A stretch of DNA of 64,000 bases from Lysobacteraceae bacterium NML03-0222 (GTDB lineage: Bacteria; Pseudomonadota; Gammaproteobacteria; Xanthomonadales; Xanthomonadaceae), in contig NWQM01000004.1 of assembly GCA_002798195.1 (NCBI GenBank), positions 248,001 through 312,000 on the forward strand. Reading direction: 5' to 3'. The notes under the pieces were generated by a model. The model was given only the letters and a program-made list of their open reading frames with translations. It ran no database searches and was not told the DNA's origin. This document shows positions 26,016 through 35,083 of this stretch, piece by piece. Made by a program: the position numbers and the translations under genes. Every line of letters begins with the position of its first letter. Positions within the stretch are counted from its first letter, which is position 1.

Positions 26016-26898
26016 AAATTTGCGTTGTGCTCTCCAGTGCATCCAGTAGTGGTGAGCGCGCTGCACCTGCCACCACTTGCGTTTGCAACGACAAGGGTAA
26101 CCGGGCTTGCGCGGCTCGGGCTTCATCCAGCGTGGAAAACTCGACGAAGCAACCACTGCCGCTGCCGGTGAGTCTGGCTTTGCCAATGCTTGCCAATGCC
26201 TCCAGCGCTGCTGCGACTGCCGCTTCACGCTTTCTGAGCACCGGCTCGAACGCATTGCCGACCCGTTCCCCGGAGAGGAAGTTGCGTATTGTGGCCGGCT
26301 TTGCGTTGCGAGTCAATTCTTTTGATTGAAAAAGTTCAGCCGTCGGCACATGCACCCCCGGAAAGGCCAGTACATAGGCCGCCTCCGGCAGCTCAACCGG
26401 AGTGATGCACTCGCCCACGCCTTCTGCCCAGGCATTGTGCCCATACACAAATACCGGCACATCTGCTCCCAGTTGCAAGCCCAGCTGGGCAAGTCGTGCC
26501 ACCGGCAGGTTCAGCTGCCACAGCCGGTTCAATACCCGCAGCACGGTGGCCGCATCCGAGGAGCCACCTCCAAAGCCGCCACCGGCCGGGATGCGCTTTT
26601 CGATGGCGATATCCGCCCCCATCGGGCAGCCGGTTTCGGCCTGCAACAAGCGCGCGGCACGCACCGCCAAGTCATCAGCCTCGGCCACTCCGGCAACAGA
26701 ATCGCCCACACGGCAGATGCGGCCATCCGCGCGCAGCCGAAGACACACGCAATCGCCCCAATCCAGTATGCGGAACACGGTTTGCAGGGTGTGATAGCCA
26801 TCCTCCCGGCGGCCAGTGATTTCCAGCATCAGATTGAGTTTGGCCGGAGCGGGCCAAGTGCTCCAACCATCGCTTGCGGCAAAGTCGCGGGTATTCAT
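26014..26898 (-). CDS. ispE: 4-diphosphocytidyl-2-C-methyl-D-erythritol kinase
   Basis: A 294-residue GHMP kinase. The ATP-binding motif PAGGGFGGGSSDAA lies near residues 98-111, and the N-terminal PAPAKLNLMLEITGRREDGY block is present. It phosphorylates the 2-hydroxyl of CDP-ME in the MEP route to isoprenoids. The ATG at 26898 overlaps the lolB stop codon (ATGA), indicating translational coupling. Its own TAG stop at 26016-26014 overlaps the first two bases of tRNA-Gln, which is unusual and noted as a finding. The order lolB-ispE-tRNA-Gln-prs is conserved in this lineage. Confidence 0.95.
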   Translation of the reverse strand: MNTRDFAASDGWSTWPAPAKLNLMLEITGRREDGYHTLQTVFRILDWGDCVCLRLRADGRICRVGDSVAGVAEADDLAVRAARLLQAETGCPMGADIAIEKRIPAGGGFGGGSSDAATVLRVLNRLWQLNLPVARLAQLGLQLGADVPVFVYGHNAWAEGVGECITPVELPEAAYVLAFPGVHVPTAELFQSKELTRNAKPATIRNFLSGERVGNAFEPVLRKREAAVAAALEALASIGKARLTGSGSGCFVEFSTLDEARAAQARLPLSLQTQVVAGAARSPLLDALESTTQI

Positions 26899-27518
26899 TG
26901 CGCCGCACTCCACTTGTCCACCACCAGCCGCACGCGGTTTTCACCCTGGATTGCATGGATGCGCGAAGGCCACTGCGCGCCGGGACTGAACTCGATATTC
27001 CAGCCGTTTTGCATCAATCCAAGCAATCTGCCATCGGCAGCAAAGCGGTATTGCGAAACAGCCATATCCGGCGCGGGACGCCCCCGCAGCCAATACGGCA
27101 TGGCGCGCAGCGGAATATCCCAGCCGGTTGCTGCATGCAAAAGCGCAGCCGCATCCGTGCCATGACGCGCGCCTTCAGGCAGGCCGCGAATGACAGCCTC
27201 GCCGCCGCCGACCGACAGCTGCCAGCTCTGCCGAGTCAGAGGCGCAGACAACAGCACCTGATAGTGCTGCGCATCCTGCTGCTGCCATTCGATGCGGGCA
27301 TTGCCACTGTGCGCACCACTAACAATCGCCACCCGACCGATCATGTGCCAATGCGTATCCATCCCGGCAGGCAACGCCGTAATCCAGCGCCTGCACGCCT
27401 CGCTCTGTGCTTGCGCATCGGCGTCGCAGGTATGGGCAGGCGCTTGCGGCTGCGGCTGTTGGCTGCTACAGGCTGCAAGCAGCAGCCCCGGAATCATGAC
27501 AAGACAGGCAGGCTTCAC
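26895..27518 (-). CDS. lolB: outer-membrane lipoprotein receptor LolB
   Basis: A 207-residue lipoprotein with lipobox LLAAC (Cys17). The mature part shows the LolB beta-fold features GRVAIVSGAHSGNARIEWQQ and WLRGRPAPD, where LolB proteins carry a hydrophobic loop and the W-x-x-G region. It accepts lipoproteins from LolA and inserts them in the outer membrane. The gene overlaps the TPR gene upstream (ATGA at 27518) and ispE downstream (ATGA at 26898), so three genes are translationally coupled. Confidence 0.9.
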   Translation of the reverse strand: MKPACLVMIPGLLLAACSSQQPQPQAPAHTCDADAQAQSEACRRWITALPAGMDTHWHMIGRVAIVSGAHSGNARIEWQQQDAQHYQVLLSAPLTRQSWQLSVGGGEAVIRGLPEGARHGTDAAALLHAATGWDIPLRAMPYWLRGRPAPDMAVSQYRFAADGRLLGLMQNGWNIEFSPGAQWPSRIHAIQGENRVRLVVDKWSAAQ

Positions 27519-29224
27519 AGCTTGGCTCCGGTGGTTTGCAGGGCGCGCTGCAAGGCGCGATGTTCGGGGTTCAGTTTGCGTGCCTGGTCAAAATACTGCC
27601 GGGCTTCATCGCGCCGCCCCATCACCCACAATACTTCGGCGATATGCGCGGCGACCTCGGCATCACGATGCAGTGAAAACGCACGCTTTAGCTGCGCCAA
27701 TGCTTCCCGGTGCCTGCCAAGCCGGTACAGCACCCAGCCATGGCTATCAAGGATGGCGCCATTGTCCGGCTCGGCCACGCGCGCGCGGTCAATCAGCGCC
27801 AGCGCTTCCTTGTAGCGGGTGGTACGGTCGGCCAGCGTATAGCCCAGCGCATTGAGGGCGGCGACATTGTCCGGGGCGATCAGCAGAATCTTGCGCAGGC
27901 TGGCTTCGGCACGCTCGATATCGTCAAACCGCTCCCAAGCCAGCGCCTGCGAATAAAGAATGGCGATGTCATCGGGCAGCGCCATCAGGCCGCGGGCATA
28001 GGCATCCAGCTCGCCCTCGCGGTCACCATCTTGCTGGCGCAGCTCTGCCTCGGCCAAAAAACCGTCCCGGCGCGGGTCATCCTCGCCGGCACTCTTCTGC
28101 GCCTCGTCCGGCGCGCTGTTTTGCAATGCGCGCAATTGCGCATAGCCCTCGTCCTTGCGCCCCAGCGCATGCAGCACCACCGCGCGGCGCAGCTGCAGCA
28201 CATGCGTCCATTCCGCCGCCTGGATGCTGTCATACCAAGCAAGCGCGGCCGGGTATTGCTTGAGCATTTCCGCCATCTGCCCCAGAAGCAACCGGTAACG
28301 CGGCTCGGCATCGGCCGGGGGCGGCTGCATCTGCCGATACAACGCCTCAAGCCCTTGCAAATTGCCGGCGCGCTCCAGAAGCCCGGCACGCATCGCCTGA
28401 ATTTGCAGGTTTTGCGGCCCTTCGGCCAGCACCTGTTCGGCATCGGCAAACTCGCCCATGCGTTGATACTCATCGGCCAGTGCGATGCGCAGCAACGGCT
28501 GACCATCCACCCGACTGCGCGCCTGGGCCAGCTTGTCACTGGCAGCGGCCTTGTCCCCCAGCGCTGATGCCAGCGATGCCTGTAGCAGCCAGATGCGCGG
28601 ATCATCCGGGAAGCTGACTGCCGCCGCATCCAGCATCTGCCCGCTCAGCTGCATCTGCCCCGACAGCTGCGCCCAGCGCGCCAATGCCAGCAGCGCCGGC
28701 AAATCATCCAAGGGCAGCCGACCGCGCTGATGAAGGCGCTTCATCAGCCAGGCAGCATCGGCATTGTCCGTGCCCGCCGATGACAGCACCATCAAGGCAT
28801 TGCGCCAGCGCTCGGGCGCCGGGTCTGCCAGCAGCTTTTCCATTGCCGCCCGTGCCGAACCTCGCCGCCCCTGACGCAAGGCCAGCAGCGCCTCGGCTGT
28901 ATGCATGTCCAGCGATGGCGCTGCATGGCGCTGCCAGAGGGCAAGGGCAGCGGCGGCCAGCGGCGTATCGCCTGCCAAAAGGGCAATTCGGGTGGCGCGT
29001 GCGGCAAGTTCGGCATCAGCGCTGCTGCGCGCCGCCTGCAAATAATGGCCAGCGGCCTCGTCAAGCTTGCCCGCCTGCAACGCAAATTCGCCGGCCATGA
29101 CTGGCGCCAGCGCGATTTCAATGTCGGCTTTTTTTTCGCCAGATGCAGCCGCCAGCGGCAGGGGCGCCAGCGCCAGGCACAGGGGCAGCCACAGGGAGAA
29201 AATACGATGAGCTTCGTTCGACAT
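27515..29224 (-). CDS. TPR-repeat protein, exported
   Basis: A 569-residue protein with a signal peptide after the chosen ATG at 29224 (IFSLWLPLCLALAPLPLAAA). The rest is a solenoid of tetratricopeptide-like helices; the clearest repeats are in the C-terminal third, such as ALNALGYTLADRTTRYKEAL, GWVLYRLGRHREALAQLKRA and VLWVMGRRDEARQYFDQARK. Proteins of this type next to lolB are common in gammaproteobacteria, and an envelope-assembly role is plausible but unproven. The stop overlaps lolB. It is divergent from hemA with only 64 bases between starts, so their promoters must overlap. Confidence 0.85.
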   Translation of the reverse strand: MSNEAHRIFSLWLPLCLALAPLPLAAASGEKKADIEIALAPVMAGEFALQAGKLDEAAGHYLQAARSSADAELAARATRIALLAGDTPLAAAALALWQRHAAPSLDMHTAEALLALRQGRRGSARAAMEKLLADPAPERWRNALMVLSSAGTDNADAAWLMKRLHQRGRLPLDDLPALLALARWAQLSGQMQLSGQMLDAAAVSFPDDPRIWLLQASLASALGDKAAASDKLAQARSRVDGQPLLRIALADEYQRMGEFADAEQVLAEGPQNLQIQAMRAGLLERAGNLQGLEALYRQMQPPPADAEPRYRLLLGQMAEMLKQYPAALAWYDSIQAAEWTHVLQLRRAVVLHALGRKDEGYAQLRALQNSAPDEAQKSAGEDDPRRDGFLAEAELRQQDGDREGELDAYARGLMALPDDIAILYSQALAWERFDDIERAEASLRKILLIAPDNVAALNALGYTLADRTTRYKEALALIDRARVAEPDNGAILDSHGWVLYRLGRHREALAQLKRAFSLHRDAEVAAHIAEVLWVMGRRDEARQYFDQARKLNPEHRALQRALQTTGAKL

Positions 29225-29288
29225 GTGCAGCAGCGTAAAATGCGCGTTGGTTCCAGATTGCTGCCAGCTTAAACGCAAGCCGCTGAAT

Positions 29289-30587
29289 ATGCCGAGCGCC
29301 CCTACTTTCCACGCACTGGGTGTCAATCATCAAACCGCACCGGTTGCTCTGCGCGAGCGTCTGGCGTTTGATGCTGCCGCCCTGCCGGAAGCATTGGCCG
29401 CGCTCAAGGCCATGCCGGGCGTGCATGAGGCGGCGATTCTTTCCACCTGCAACCGCACCGAGCTGTACGCGCTTGCCGATGGCGAGGGCACGGTCTTGCA
29501 GGAATGGCTGGCGCATCGCCCCGGCGAGCGCCTGCCGCTGGATGCGTATGTGTACCGGCACCAGGATGTGGCCGCCGTGCGTCACCTGTTCCGCGTCGCC
29601 GCCGGCCTGGACTCACTGGTATTGGGCGAGCCGCAGATTCTGGGGCAGGTCAAGGATGCCTGGACACAGGCGCGCGATGCCGGCAGCCTCGGCAGCCAAC
29701 TGGATCGACTGTTCCAGCAGGCCTTCGGCACCGCCAAGCATGCCCGCACCCATACCCGTATCGGCCAGCATCCGGTATCGGTGGCCTCCACTGCCGTGCG
29801 TCTGGCGCAGAACACCTTTGCCCGGCTGGAAGATTCGCATGTGCTGCTGATTGGCGCTGGCGAAACCATCGAGCTCACCGCCAAACACCTCTCCGAAGGC
29901 CGGGTCAAGCGGCTGATGGTCGCCAACCGTACCCTGGCGCATGCCCAGGATGTCGCCAGCCGTCATGGCGGCTTTGCCCTGCCGCTGTCCGAGCTTGACC
30001 GCCATCTGGCCGAAGCCGACATCGTGTTTTCCGCCACCGCCGCGCGCGATCCGATACTGCTGAAATATCAGGTGGAGGCCGCACTCAAGAAGCGCAAACA
30101 CCGGCCGATGCTGCTGATGGATTTGGCCGTGCCGCGCGATATCGCACCGGATATTGCCGAGCTGGCCGATGTATTCCTGTACACCGTGGACGATCTGGAG
30201 CGCGCGGTGGAAGAAAACCGCCGCAGCCGCCGCGAAGCCGCCTCCGAGGCCGAAACCATCGCCGCACTGCATGCAGAGCGCTTCATGGAGCGCATCCAGC
30301 TGCTGCGCCACGATGCGCCGGTACGCCGCCTGCGCGCCCATGGTCAACTGGCGCGCGATGAAGCCATGCGCAAGGCACAGCGGCTGCTGGCCAGCGGCGC
30401 CGACCCGCAGGCCGCGCTGGACTTGCTGGCACATACCCTGACCAACCGCCTGCTGCACGCGCCCACCATCGCCCTGCGCGATGCCGCTGCCAATGGCGAT
30501 GGCGAACTGGCGCGCGCCATTGACCGCCTGTTCCCGCCCCTGCCCGATGCCGACGACCATGCAACCGACGCTACGCCGCAAACTTGA
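29289..30587 (+). CDS. hemA: glutamyl-tRNA reductase
   Basis: A 432-residue enzyme starting MPSAPTFHALGVNHQTAPVA. The catalytic Cys54 is in STCNRTE. The NADPH domain begins at VLLIGAGETIELTAKH, and a C-terminal dimerisation helix follows. It reduces Glu-tRNA to glutamate-1-semialdehyde, the first committed step of haem synthesis. The ATG at 29289 is selected over in-frame upstream codons that lie in the promoter region. It overlaps prfA by 29 bases in another frame. The partnership hemA-prfA is conserved. Confidence 0.96.
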   Translation: MPSAPTFHALGVNHQTAPVALRERLAFDAAALPEALAALKAMPGVHEAAILSTCNRTELYALADGEGTVLQEWLAHRPGERLPLDAYVYRHQDVAAVRHLFRVAAGLDSLVLGEPQILGQVKDAWTQARDAGSLGSQLDRLFQQAFGTAKHARTHTRIGQHPVSVASTAVRLAQNTFARLEDSHVLLIGAGETIELTAKHLSEGRVKRLMVANRTLAHAQDVASRHGGFALPLSELDRHLAEADIVFSATAARDPILLKYQVEAALKKRKHRPMLLMDLAVPRDIAPDIAELADVFLYTVDDLERAVEENRRSRREAASEAETIAALHAERFMERIQLLRHDAPVRRLRAHGQLARDEAMRKAQRLLASGADPQAALDLLAHTLTNRLLHAPTIALRDAAANGDGELARAIDRLFPPLPDADDHATDATPQT

Positions 30588-31644
30588 AGTCCTTGTTGAG
30601 CGCCGCGACGAGCTGGAACGCCTGCTGGGCGAGCCATCGGTGATCGGCAATCAAAACGAATTCCGCCGCCTCTCGCGCGAGTTTGCCCGGCTTGAGCCGC
30701 TTGCCCGGGCACTGGCCGATGAAGCGCGCGCACGCGCTGACCTTGCCGCCGCCGAAGAAATGCGCGCCGACCCGGAGCTGGCGGAGTTGGCCGCGGATGA
30801 AATCGAAAGCGCCCGCAACCGTTTGGACACGCTGGAAACCCAATTGCTGGCGCATCTTTTGCCGCGCGATGCCCGCGATGACGGCAGCCTGTACCTGGAA
30901 GTACGCGCCGGCACCGGCGGTGACGAGGCGGCGATTTTTGCCGGCGACCTGTTCCGCATGTATTCGCGCTATGCCGAACGCATGGGCTGGCGGGTCGAAG
31001 TGGAATCGGCCAATCCCGGCGAGCATGGCGGCTTCAAGGAAATCGTCGCCCGCGTCGAGGGCGAAGGCGCCTATGCGCGGCTGAAATACGAATCCGGCAC
31101 GCACCGGGTGCAGCGCGTGCCGGCCACCGAATCGCAGGGCCGCATCCATACCTCGGCAGCGACGGTCGCCATCATCGCCGAGGAAGCGGGCGATATCGAC
31201 ATCCAGATCAACCCGGCTGACCTGAAAATCGACACGTTCCGCTCCAGCGGCGCCGGTGGACAGCACGTCAACAAGACCGAATCGGCCATCCGCATCACCC
31301 ACGTCCCCACCGGCGTGGTGGTGGAGTCGCAAACCGAGCGCAGCCAGCATGCCAACCGCGACAAGGCGATGAAGCGCCTGGCCGCGATGCTGGCCGAAGC
31401 CGAGGCCGAGCGCCGCCAGGCCGCCCAGGCCGCCGAGCGCAAGCTGCAAGTGGGCAGTGGCGACCGTAGCCAGCGCATCCGCACCTACAACTATCCGCAG
31501 GGACGCATCACCGACCACCGCGTCGAAGGCCTGACCCTGTATGACCTTCCGAACATCATCGAAGGCCAGCTTGATGCGCTGATTGAGCGGCTGATGCACG
31601 AGGCACAGGCCGATGCACTGGCGCAGCTGATGGCCGAATCTTGA
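30559..31644 (+). CDS. prfA: peptide chain release factor 1
   Basis: A 361-residue factor with start MQPTLRRKLEVLVERRDELE at 30559. The stop-codon-reading tripeptide PAT is at residues 188-190 and the catalytic GGQ at 233-235 (RSSGAGGQHVNKTES). It reads UAA and UAG and triggers peptide release. It overlaps hemA by 29 bases. In many relatives prmC, which methylates the GGQ glutamine, comes next; here a GNAT gene takes that place, so prmC must be elsewhere. Confidence 0.96.
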   Translation: MQPTLRRKLEVLVERRDELERLLGEPSVIGNQNEFRRLSREFARLEPLARALADEARARADLAAAEEMRADPELAELAADEIESARNRLDTLETQLLAHLLPRDARDDGSLYLEVRAGTGGDEAAIFAGDLFRMYSRYAERMGWRVEVESANPGEHGGFKEIVARVEGEGAYARLKYESGTHRVQRVPATESQGRIHTSAATVAIIAEEAGDIDIQINPADLKIDTFRSSGAGGQHVNKTESAIRITHVPTGVVVESQTERSQHANRDKAMKRLAAMLAEAEAERRQAAQAAERKLQVGSGDRSQRIRTYNYPQGRITDHRVEGLTLYDLPNIIEGQLDALIERLMHEAQADALAQLMAES

Positions 31645-31723
31645 CCCACCGCCCACTGTGTTTTGCCAAAATCAGGCAAGAGCCCCCATTCCCCCGCACA
31701 GGCCATGCCCTGACAGGACTGCC

Positions 31724-32167
31724 ATGAAAACCCAAGTACGCCAGGCCGAACTTGAAGATGTCGATGCACTGGTTCCGCTGTTTGATGCCTACCGCCAGTT
31801 CTATGACCAACCCAGCGACCTGCCCCGCGCCCGCAACTGGCTGCGCGCCCGTATTGGCAATAATGAGTCGGTGGTGCTGATGGCCGAACAGGGCGATACT
31901 GCCTTGGGCTTTGCCCAGCTCTATCCGATGTATTCCTCGGTACAGACGGCTCGCATCTGGGTGCTGAACGATATCTATGTGCCGCCGGAGCAGCGCCGCA
32001 ATGGCATCGCCAAGGCGCTACTGAAGGCCGCTGTCGATTACGCCCGCGCCGATGGCGCCAGCCATTTGCAACTGGAAACCGGACGCCGCAACGAAGCGGC
32101 GCGCGCGCTGTATCGCGCCTCCGGCTGGCAGGAAGACGATACCCAGTGGTATTCGGTCAAGCTATGA
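31724..32167 (+). CDS. GNAT family N-acetyltransferase
   Basis: A 147-residue acetyltransferase. The acetyl-CoA loop is PEQRRNGIAKALLKAA (near residue 87), with the preceding beta4 strand WVLNDIYV and the later GASHLQLETGRRNEAARALY helix typical of the fold. The substrate cannot be told from sequence; small amine or N-terminal acetylation are both possible. The ATG at 31724 is preferred over an upstream in-frame start because the domain begins here. It lies 79 bases after prfA and 43 bases before the pyrimidine-dimer glycosylase gene, so all may share a transcript. Confidence 0.87.
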   Translation: MKTQVRQAELEDVDALVPLFDAYRQFYDQPSDLPRARNWLRARIGNNESVVLMAEQGDTALGFAQLYPMYSSVQTARIWVLNDIYVPPEQRRNGIAKALLKAAVDYARADGASHLQLETGRRNEAARALYRASGWQEDDTQWYSVKL

Positions 32168-32210
32168 AGCCCGGCACCGTGGCTTTGAACACTGGCGCAT
32201 CAAGAGCACC

Positions 32211-32600
32211 ATGACCCGCATCAATATTGTGCCGCCCACCGAGCTGTGCGATCAGCACCTCCTGGCCGAGCACCGCGAGCTGACCCGCATCCCCAATCTG
32301 GTGGCGCGCGGCAAGTTCAATCTTGCCGGGCAGCCTGCCGAATACAAGCTGGGCGAAGGCCATGTGCGGTTTTTCTTCGACAAACTCGCCTTCTTGCAGC
32401 GCCGCTATCAGGCGCTGCATCAGGAATGCCTGCGCCGCGGCTTCAAGGTCAGCAATATCTGGCCGGCCGATTTGCCCGATAACCCGGCACTTTGGCGCGA
32501 CTATCAACCCACGCCCGAGGCACTGGCCATCAACCGTGAACGCATTGCCCTGCGCATGCCCGCCAAGCCGCGCTTTACTGCGCCGCGTGCGGATGGTTGA
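32211..32600 (+). CDS. pyrimidine-dimer DNA glycosylase (T4 endonuclease V family)
   Basis: A 129-residue protein that starts MTRINIVPPTELCDQHLLAE, closely matching T4 endonuclease V. After methionine removal Thr2 would be the nucleophile, and Arg22, Glu23 and Arg26 (HRELTR) sit at the same numbers as the T4 catalytic and dimer-binding residues. The later block GHVRFFFDKLAFLQRRYQAL also matches. The enzyme would cut the glycosyl bond of UV-made cyclobutane dimers and nick the abasic site. The last 26 bases overlap the convergent yihY-type gene. No phage genes are nearby. Confidence 0.9.
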   Translation: MTRINIVPPTELCDQHLLAEHRELTRIPNLVARGKFNLAGQPAEYKLGEGHVRFFFDKLAFLQRRYQALHQECLRRGFKVSNIWPADLPDNPALWRDYQPTPEALAINRERIALRMPAKPRFTAPRADG

Positions 32601-33891
32601 GCGACAGCGAGCGGTACACACTGCCGACACTGCGCTGCAACAGCTCGCGTAGCGGCAGGCGCAACTCATCGAGCTGAGCCATCACTGCCCGACCTAGTGC
32701 ATCTTGCTGGCAGGGCAAGTCCACCTCGTGAATCGGGATGCGCAAACGCCCGGCGCTGTACAGCTCGGCCATGCGGACATTGTCCAGATCGCGCGCCAAC
32801 AGCCAGCCGCCGCTCTCGGCACGCACCACGATGTTGGCCTCAGCCAGCTGGCACAACATTTCCTGCACCAGGGTATCGGTCAGCATCGGCTCGCGCTGCC
32901 GCAATTCATCGCTATGCAGGCCAAGCCCCTGTTGGCGCGCCTCATGCAGTCGCCCCAACAGGCGCAACATGCCATAGATTTCGTAGCCTTCGGGCAGGCG
33001 CAGGCGCTGCGGTTGATAGCGGAATGCCGACAGGCTGGAGGCAAACGAGGCGCCCAGCAATACCGCCACCCAGCTGAAATAAGTCCACATCAGCAGCACC
33101 GGCAGCAAGGCCACCGAGCCATAGATGCGCTCGTAGGTATTGAAGTTGCCCAAAAACACGCCCAGCCCCCACTTCACCAGCTCAAAGCCGCTCACCCCCA
33201 GCAGCGCACCGGCCAGCGCATGGCTCCATTTCACCGTGCGGTGCGGCACTACCCGGTAAATCGCCGTAAATACGCCCAACTCGATCAAAACCGGCGTGGC
33301 TCTGAGCAGCCAATTCTCCAGCCACCGCCCCGGCTCGGAATCAAAAATCGCCAGCGCAAAGAACTGCGCTGACAGCGCCATGCTCGCCACCGCAAACACC
33401 GCACCCAGGGTCAGCACCGTCCAGTACACCAGAAAACGACTCAGCTGCGGCCGTGTGGTCGGCACCCGCCAGATCCGGTTGAAAATGGCTTCCACACTGG
33501 TCAGGGTAATCAGCAGCGATATCACCAGCACCACCGTGCCCAGCACGGTCAATGCATTGGCGTTCTCGGAAAACTGCAGCAGGTATTCCTCAAGCGCGCG
33601 CGCCGATGAGGGCACGAAGTTCATGAAGATGTAATCGCTCAATTTCTCCGCCCAGCGCCCTTCGGTGAACACCTTGAAGGCCGAGAGCGTGCTGAAAATC
33701 ACCGTGACCAGCGGCACCAGCGCAAACAGGCTGATATAGGCCAGCGAGCCGGCCGCCTCAAACAGGCGGTCATCGACAAAACGCTGCCAGACAAAGCGGG
33801 CAAAACTCAGCAAGCGCCCCCGGTCGGTGGCATGCTCAAACAACCTGCGGGCATCATGCTGGATACGGTCGGTGAAAGAGAGTTGGCGCAT
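32575..33891 (-). CDS. YihY/BrkB family inner-membrane protein
   Basis: A 438-residue protein. The N-terminal 290 residues hold about six membrane helices with the family segments LFEAAGSLAYISLFALVPLVTV and ERIYGSVALLPVLLMWTYFS. A soluble C-terminal part of about 140 residues follows, ending in a histidine/proline tail. Long members of this family in this lineage carry this extension. It was once called ribonuclease BN by error; the true function is unknown, possibly transport. The start is the ATG at 33891. Its 3' end overlaps the pyrimidine-dimer glycosylase gene on the other strand by 26 bases, and a dispersed repeat lies just upstream. Confidence 0.86.
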   Translation of the reverse strand: MRQLSFTDRIQHDARRLFEHATDRGRLLSFARFVWQRFVDDRLFEAAGSLAYISLFALVPLVTVIFSTLSAFKVFTEGRWAEKLSDYIFMNFVPSSARALEEYLLQFSENANALTVLGTVVLVISLLITLTSVEAIFNRIWRVPTTRPQLSRFLVYWTVLTLGAVFAVASMALSAQFFALAIFDSEPGRWLENWLLRATPVLIELGVFTAIYRVVPHRTVKWSHALAGALLGVSGFELVKWGLGVFLGNFNTYERIYGSVALLPVLLMWTYFSWVAVLLGASFASSLSAFRYQPQRLRLPEGYEIYGMLRLLGRLHEARQQGLGLHSDELRQREPMLTDTLVQEMLCQLAEANIVVRAESGGWLLARDLDNVRMAELYSAGRLRIPIHEVDLPCQQDALGRAVMAQLDELRLPLRELLQRSVGSVYRSLSLNHPHAAQ

Positions 33892-33912
33892 TGCGCAAGA
33901 CTACCCCATAGC

Positions 33913-34017
33913 AAGGTCTGAACAACGCCATCCTGACGCTACCAGCCCACACCACGTCCGGCACCAAGTCCCAACTTGGCTCACACGAATCAATTCACTT
34001 GCATGATTGATTTGTGG
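33913..34017. repeat. dispersed repeat, copy 2
   Basis: About 105 bases homologous to 10202-10302, with a few substitutions and short indels. The terminal hairpin is kept: CACGAATCAAT pairs with ATTGATTTGTG, where one C changed to T still pairs as G-T. The copy lies in the 212-base divergent gap between the yihY-type gene and the wrbA-like gene, starting 22 bases before the yihY start. Preservation of pairing while the sequence changes suggests the RNA or DNA hairpin matters. Confidence 0.85.
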
Positions 34018-34103
34018 CAGCTCTCCAGCACCGCAAGGCGGCTCTGAATATCCAGAGGTTCCCATACACTGTGCATCCTGATTGACAACTGACAACCCCA
34101 ACG

Positions 34104-34694
34104 ATGGAAATTTTGGTGCTGTATTTCAGCCGCAACGGCTCGGTGGCCGCGCTGGCGCGGCAAATCGCCCGCGGCGTGGGCGAGGTGGACGGCATGTCGG
34201 CACGGCTGCGCACTGTCCCCCCGGTTGCCCCGCAAACCGAAACCGCGCTGCCACCGGTGCCCGAAAGTGGCGCACCCTATGTTTCGGTTGACGACCTGCG
34301 CGAATGCGCAGGACTGGCGCTGGGCAGCCCCACACGCTTTGGCAATATGGCCTCTGCCGTCAAGCATTTTCTCGACACCTTGGGCACGGAATGGGCCAAT
34401 GGCACGCTGATTGGCAAGCCCGCGGGGGTGTTTACTTCTTCCGCCACCCAGCACGGCGGCCAGGAATCGACGCTGCTGTCGATGATGATTCCGCTGCTGC
34501 ACCATGGCTGCGTGATTACCGGCATTCCCTTCAGCGAGGCCGCCCTGTCCTCTACCCGCAGCGGCGGCACGCCCTATGGCCCCAGCCATGTGGCAGGCAG
34601 TGATGCCGATGCCACCCTCAGTGCCGAAGAAGCCGAACTGGCGCGCGCCTTTGGTCGTCGCCTGGCAGGACTGGCCAGGAGGCTGGGCGCATGA
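34104..34694 (+). CDS. wrbA: NAD(P)H:quinone oxidoreductase, WrbA type
   Basis: A 196-residue flavodoxin-fold protein. The FMN phosphate loop is YFSRNGSVAALARQI (residues 7-21). The family segments GSPTRFGNMASAVKHFLDTL and SSATQHGGQESTLLSMMIPL follow. WrbA proteins bind FMN as tetramers and reduce quinones by two electrons, protecting against redox cycling. The stop overlaps the start of the DUF2069 gene (ATGA), so the pair is translationally coupled. Confidence 0.92.
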   Translation: MEILVLYFSRNGSVAALARQIARGVGEVDGMSARLRTVPPVAPQTETALPPVPESGAPYVSVDDLRECAGLALGSPTRFGNMASAVKHFLDTLGTEWANGTLIGKPAGVFTSSATQHGGQESTLLSMMIPLLHHGCVITGIPFSEAALSSTRSGGTPYGPSHVAGSDADATLSAEEAELARAFGRRLAGLARRLGA

Positions 34695-35032
34695 AAAGCA
34701 TGAGTGGCGCACACAAAACCGTGCTGGTTTCGCTCATCGGCATTGCCGCGCTGTACACGCTGGGCTTTCAGGGGCACTGGCTGATCGTCATGTTCAATGC
34801 CCTGCCGCCGCTGCTGTTTGCCATCGCCATCGCCCTGCGGGTGCGCACCGCCACCTTCTGGGCCAGCATCATGGCGCTGTTCTGGTTTTCCTACGGGGTG
34901 ATGGAAGCCTGGGCATGGCAAGGCAGCGCCCGCCTGTATGCCCTGGGCATTACCGCACTTTCCATCGTGGTGATTGTGGCTGGTAGCTGGGCAGGACTCA
35001 TCGCACGCTTTGGCAAAAAGCCGCAGGACTGA
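34691..35032 (+). CDS. DUF2069 small membrane protein
   Basis: A 113-residue protein with three to four membrane helices (VLVSLIGIAALYTLGF, FNALPPLLFAIAIAL, FWASIMALFWFSYGVMEAW, ALGITALSIVVIVAGSWAG). It matches the DUF2069 family, which is found mostly in gamma- and betaproteobacteria next to wrbA-like genes; no function is known. Its ATG overlaps the wrbA stop codon. Translational coupling suggests a link to quinone or respiratory redox, which is inference only. Confidence 0.85.
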   Translation: MKSMSGAHKTVLVSLIGIAALYTLGFQGHWLIVMFNALPPLLFAIAIALRVRTATFWASIMALFWFSYGVMEAWAWQGSARLYALGITALSIVVIVAGSWAGLIARFGKKPQD

Positions 35033-35083
35033 GCGCCTGTTCAAACAGTGGCAGCCGGGCGGCATGTCTGCGCCCGGCAGAAA

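Noticed and set aside
31650..31723. prmC (release factor methyltransferase) expected after prfA
   Set aside because: No SAM-binding or NPPY motif occurs here; the next gene is a GNAT acetyltransferase.
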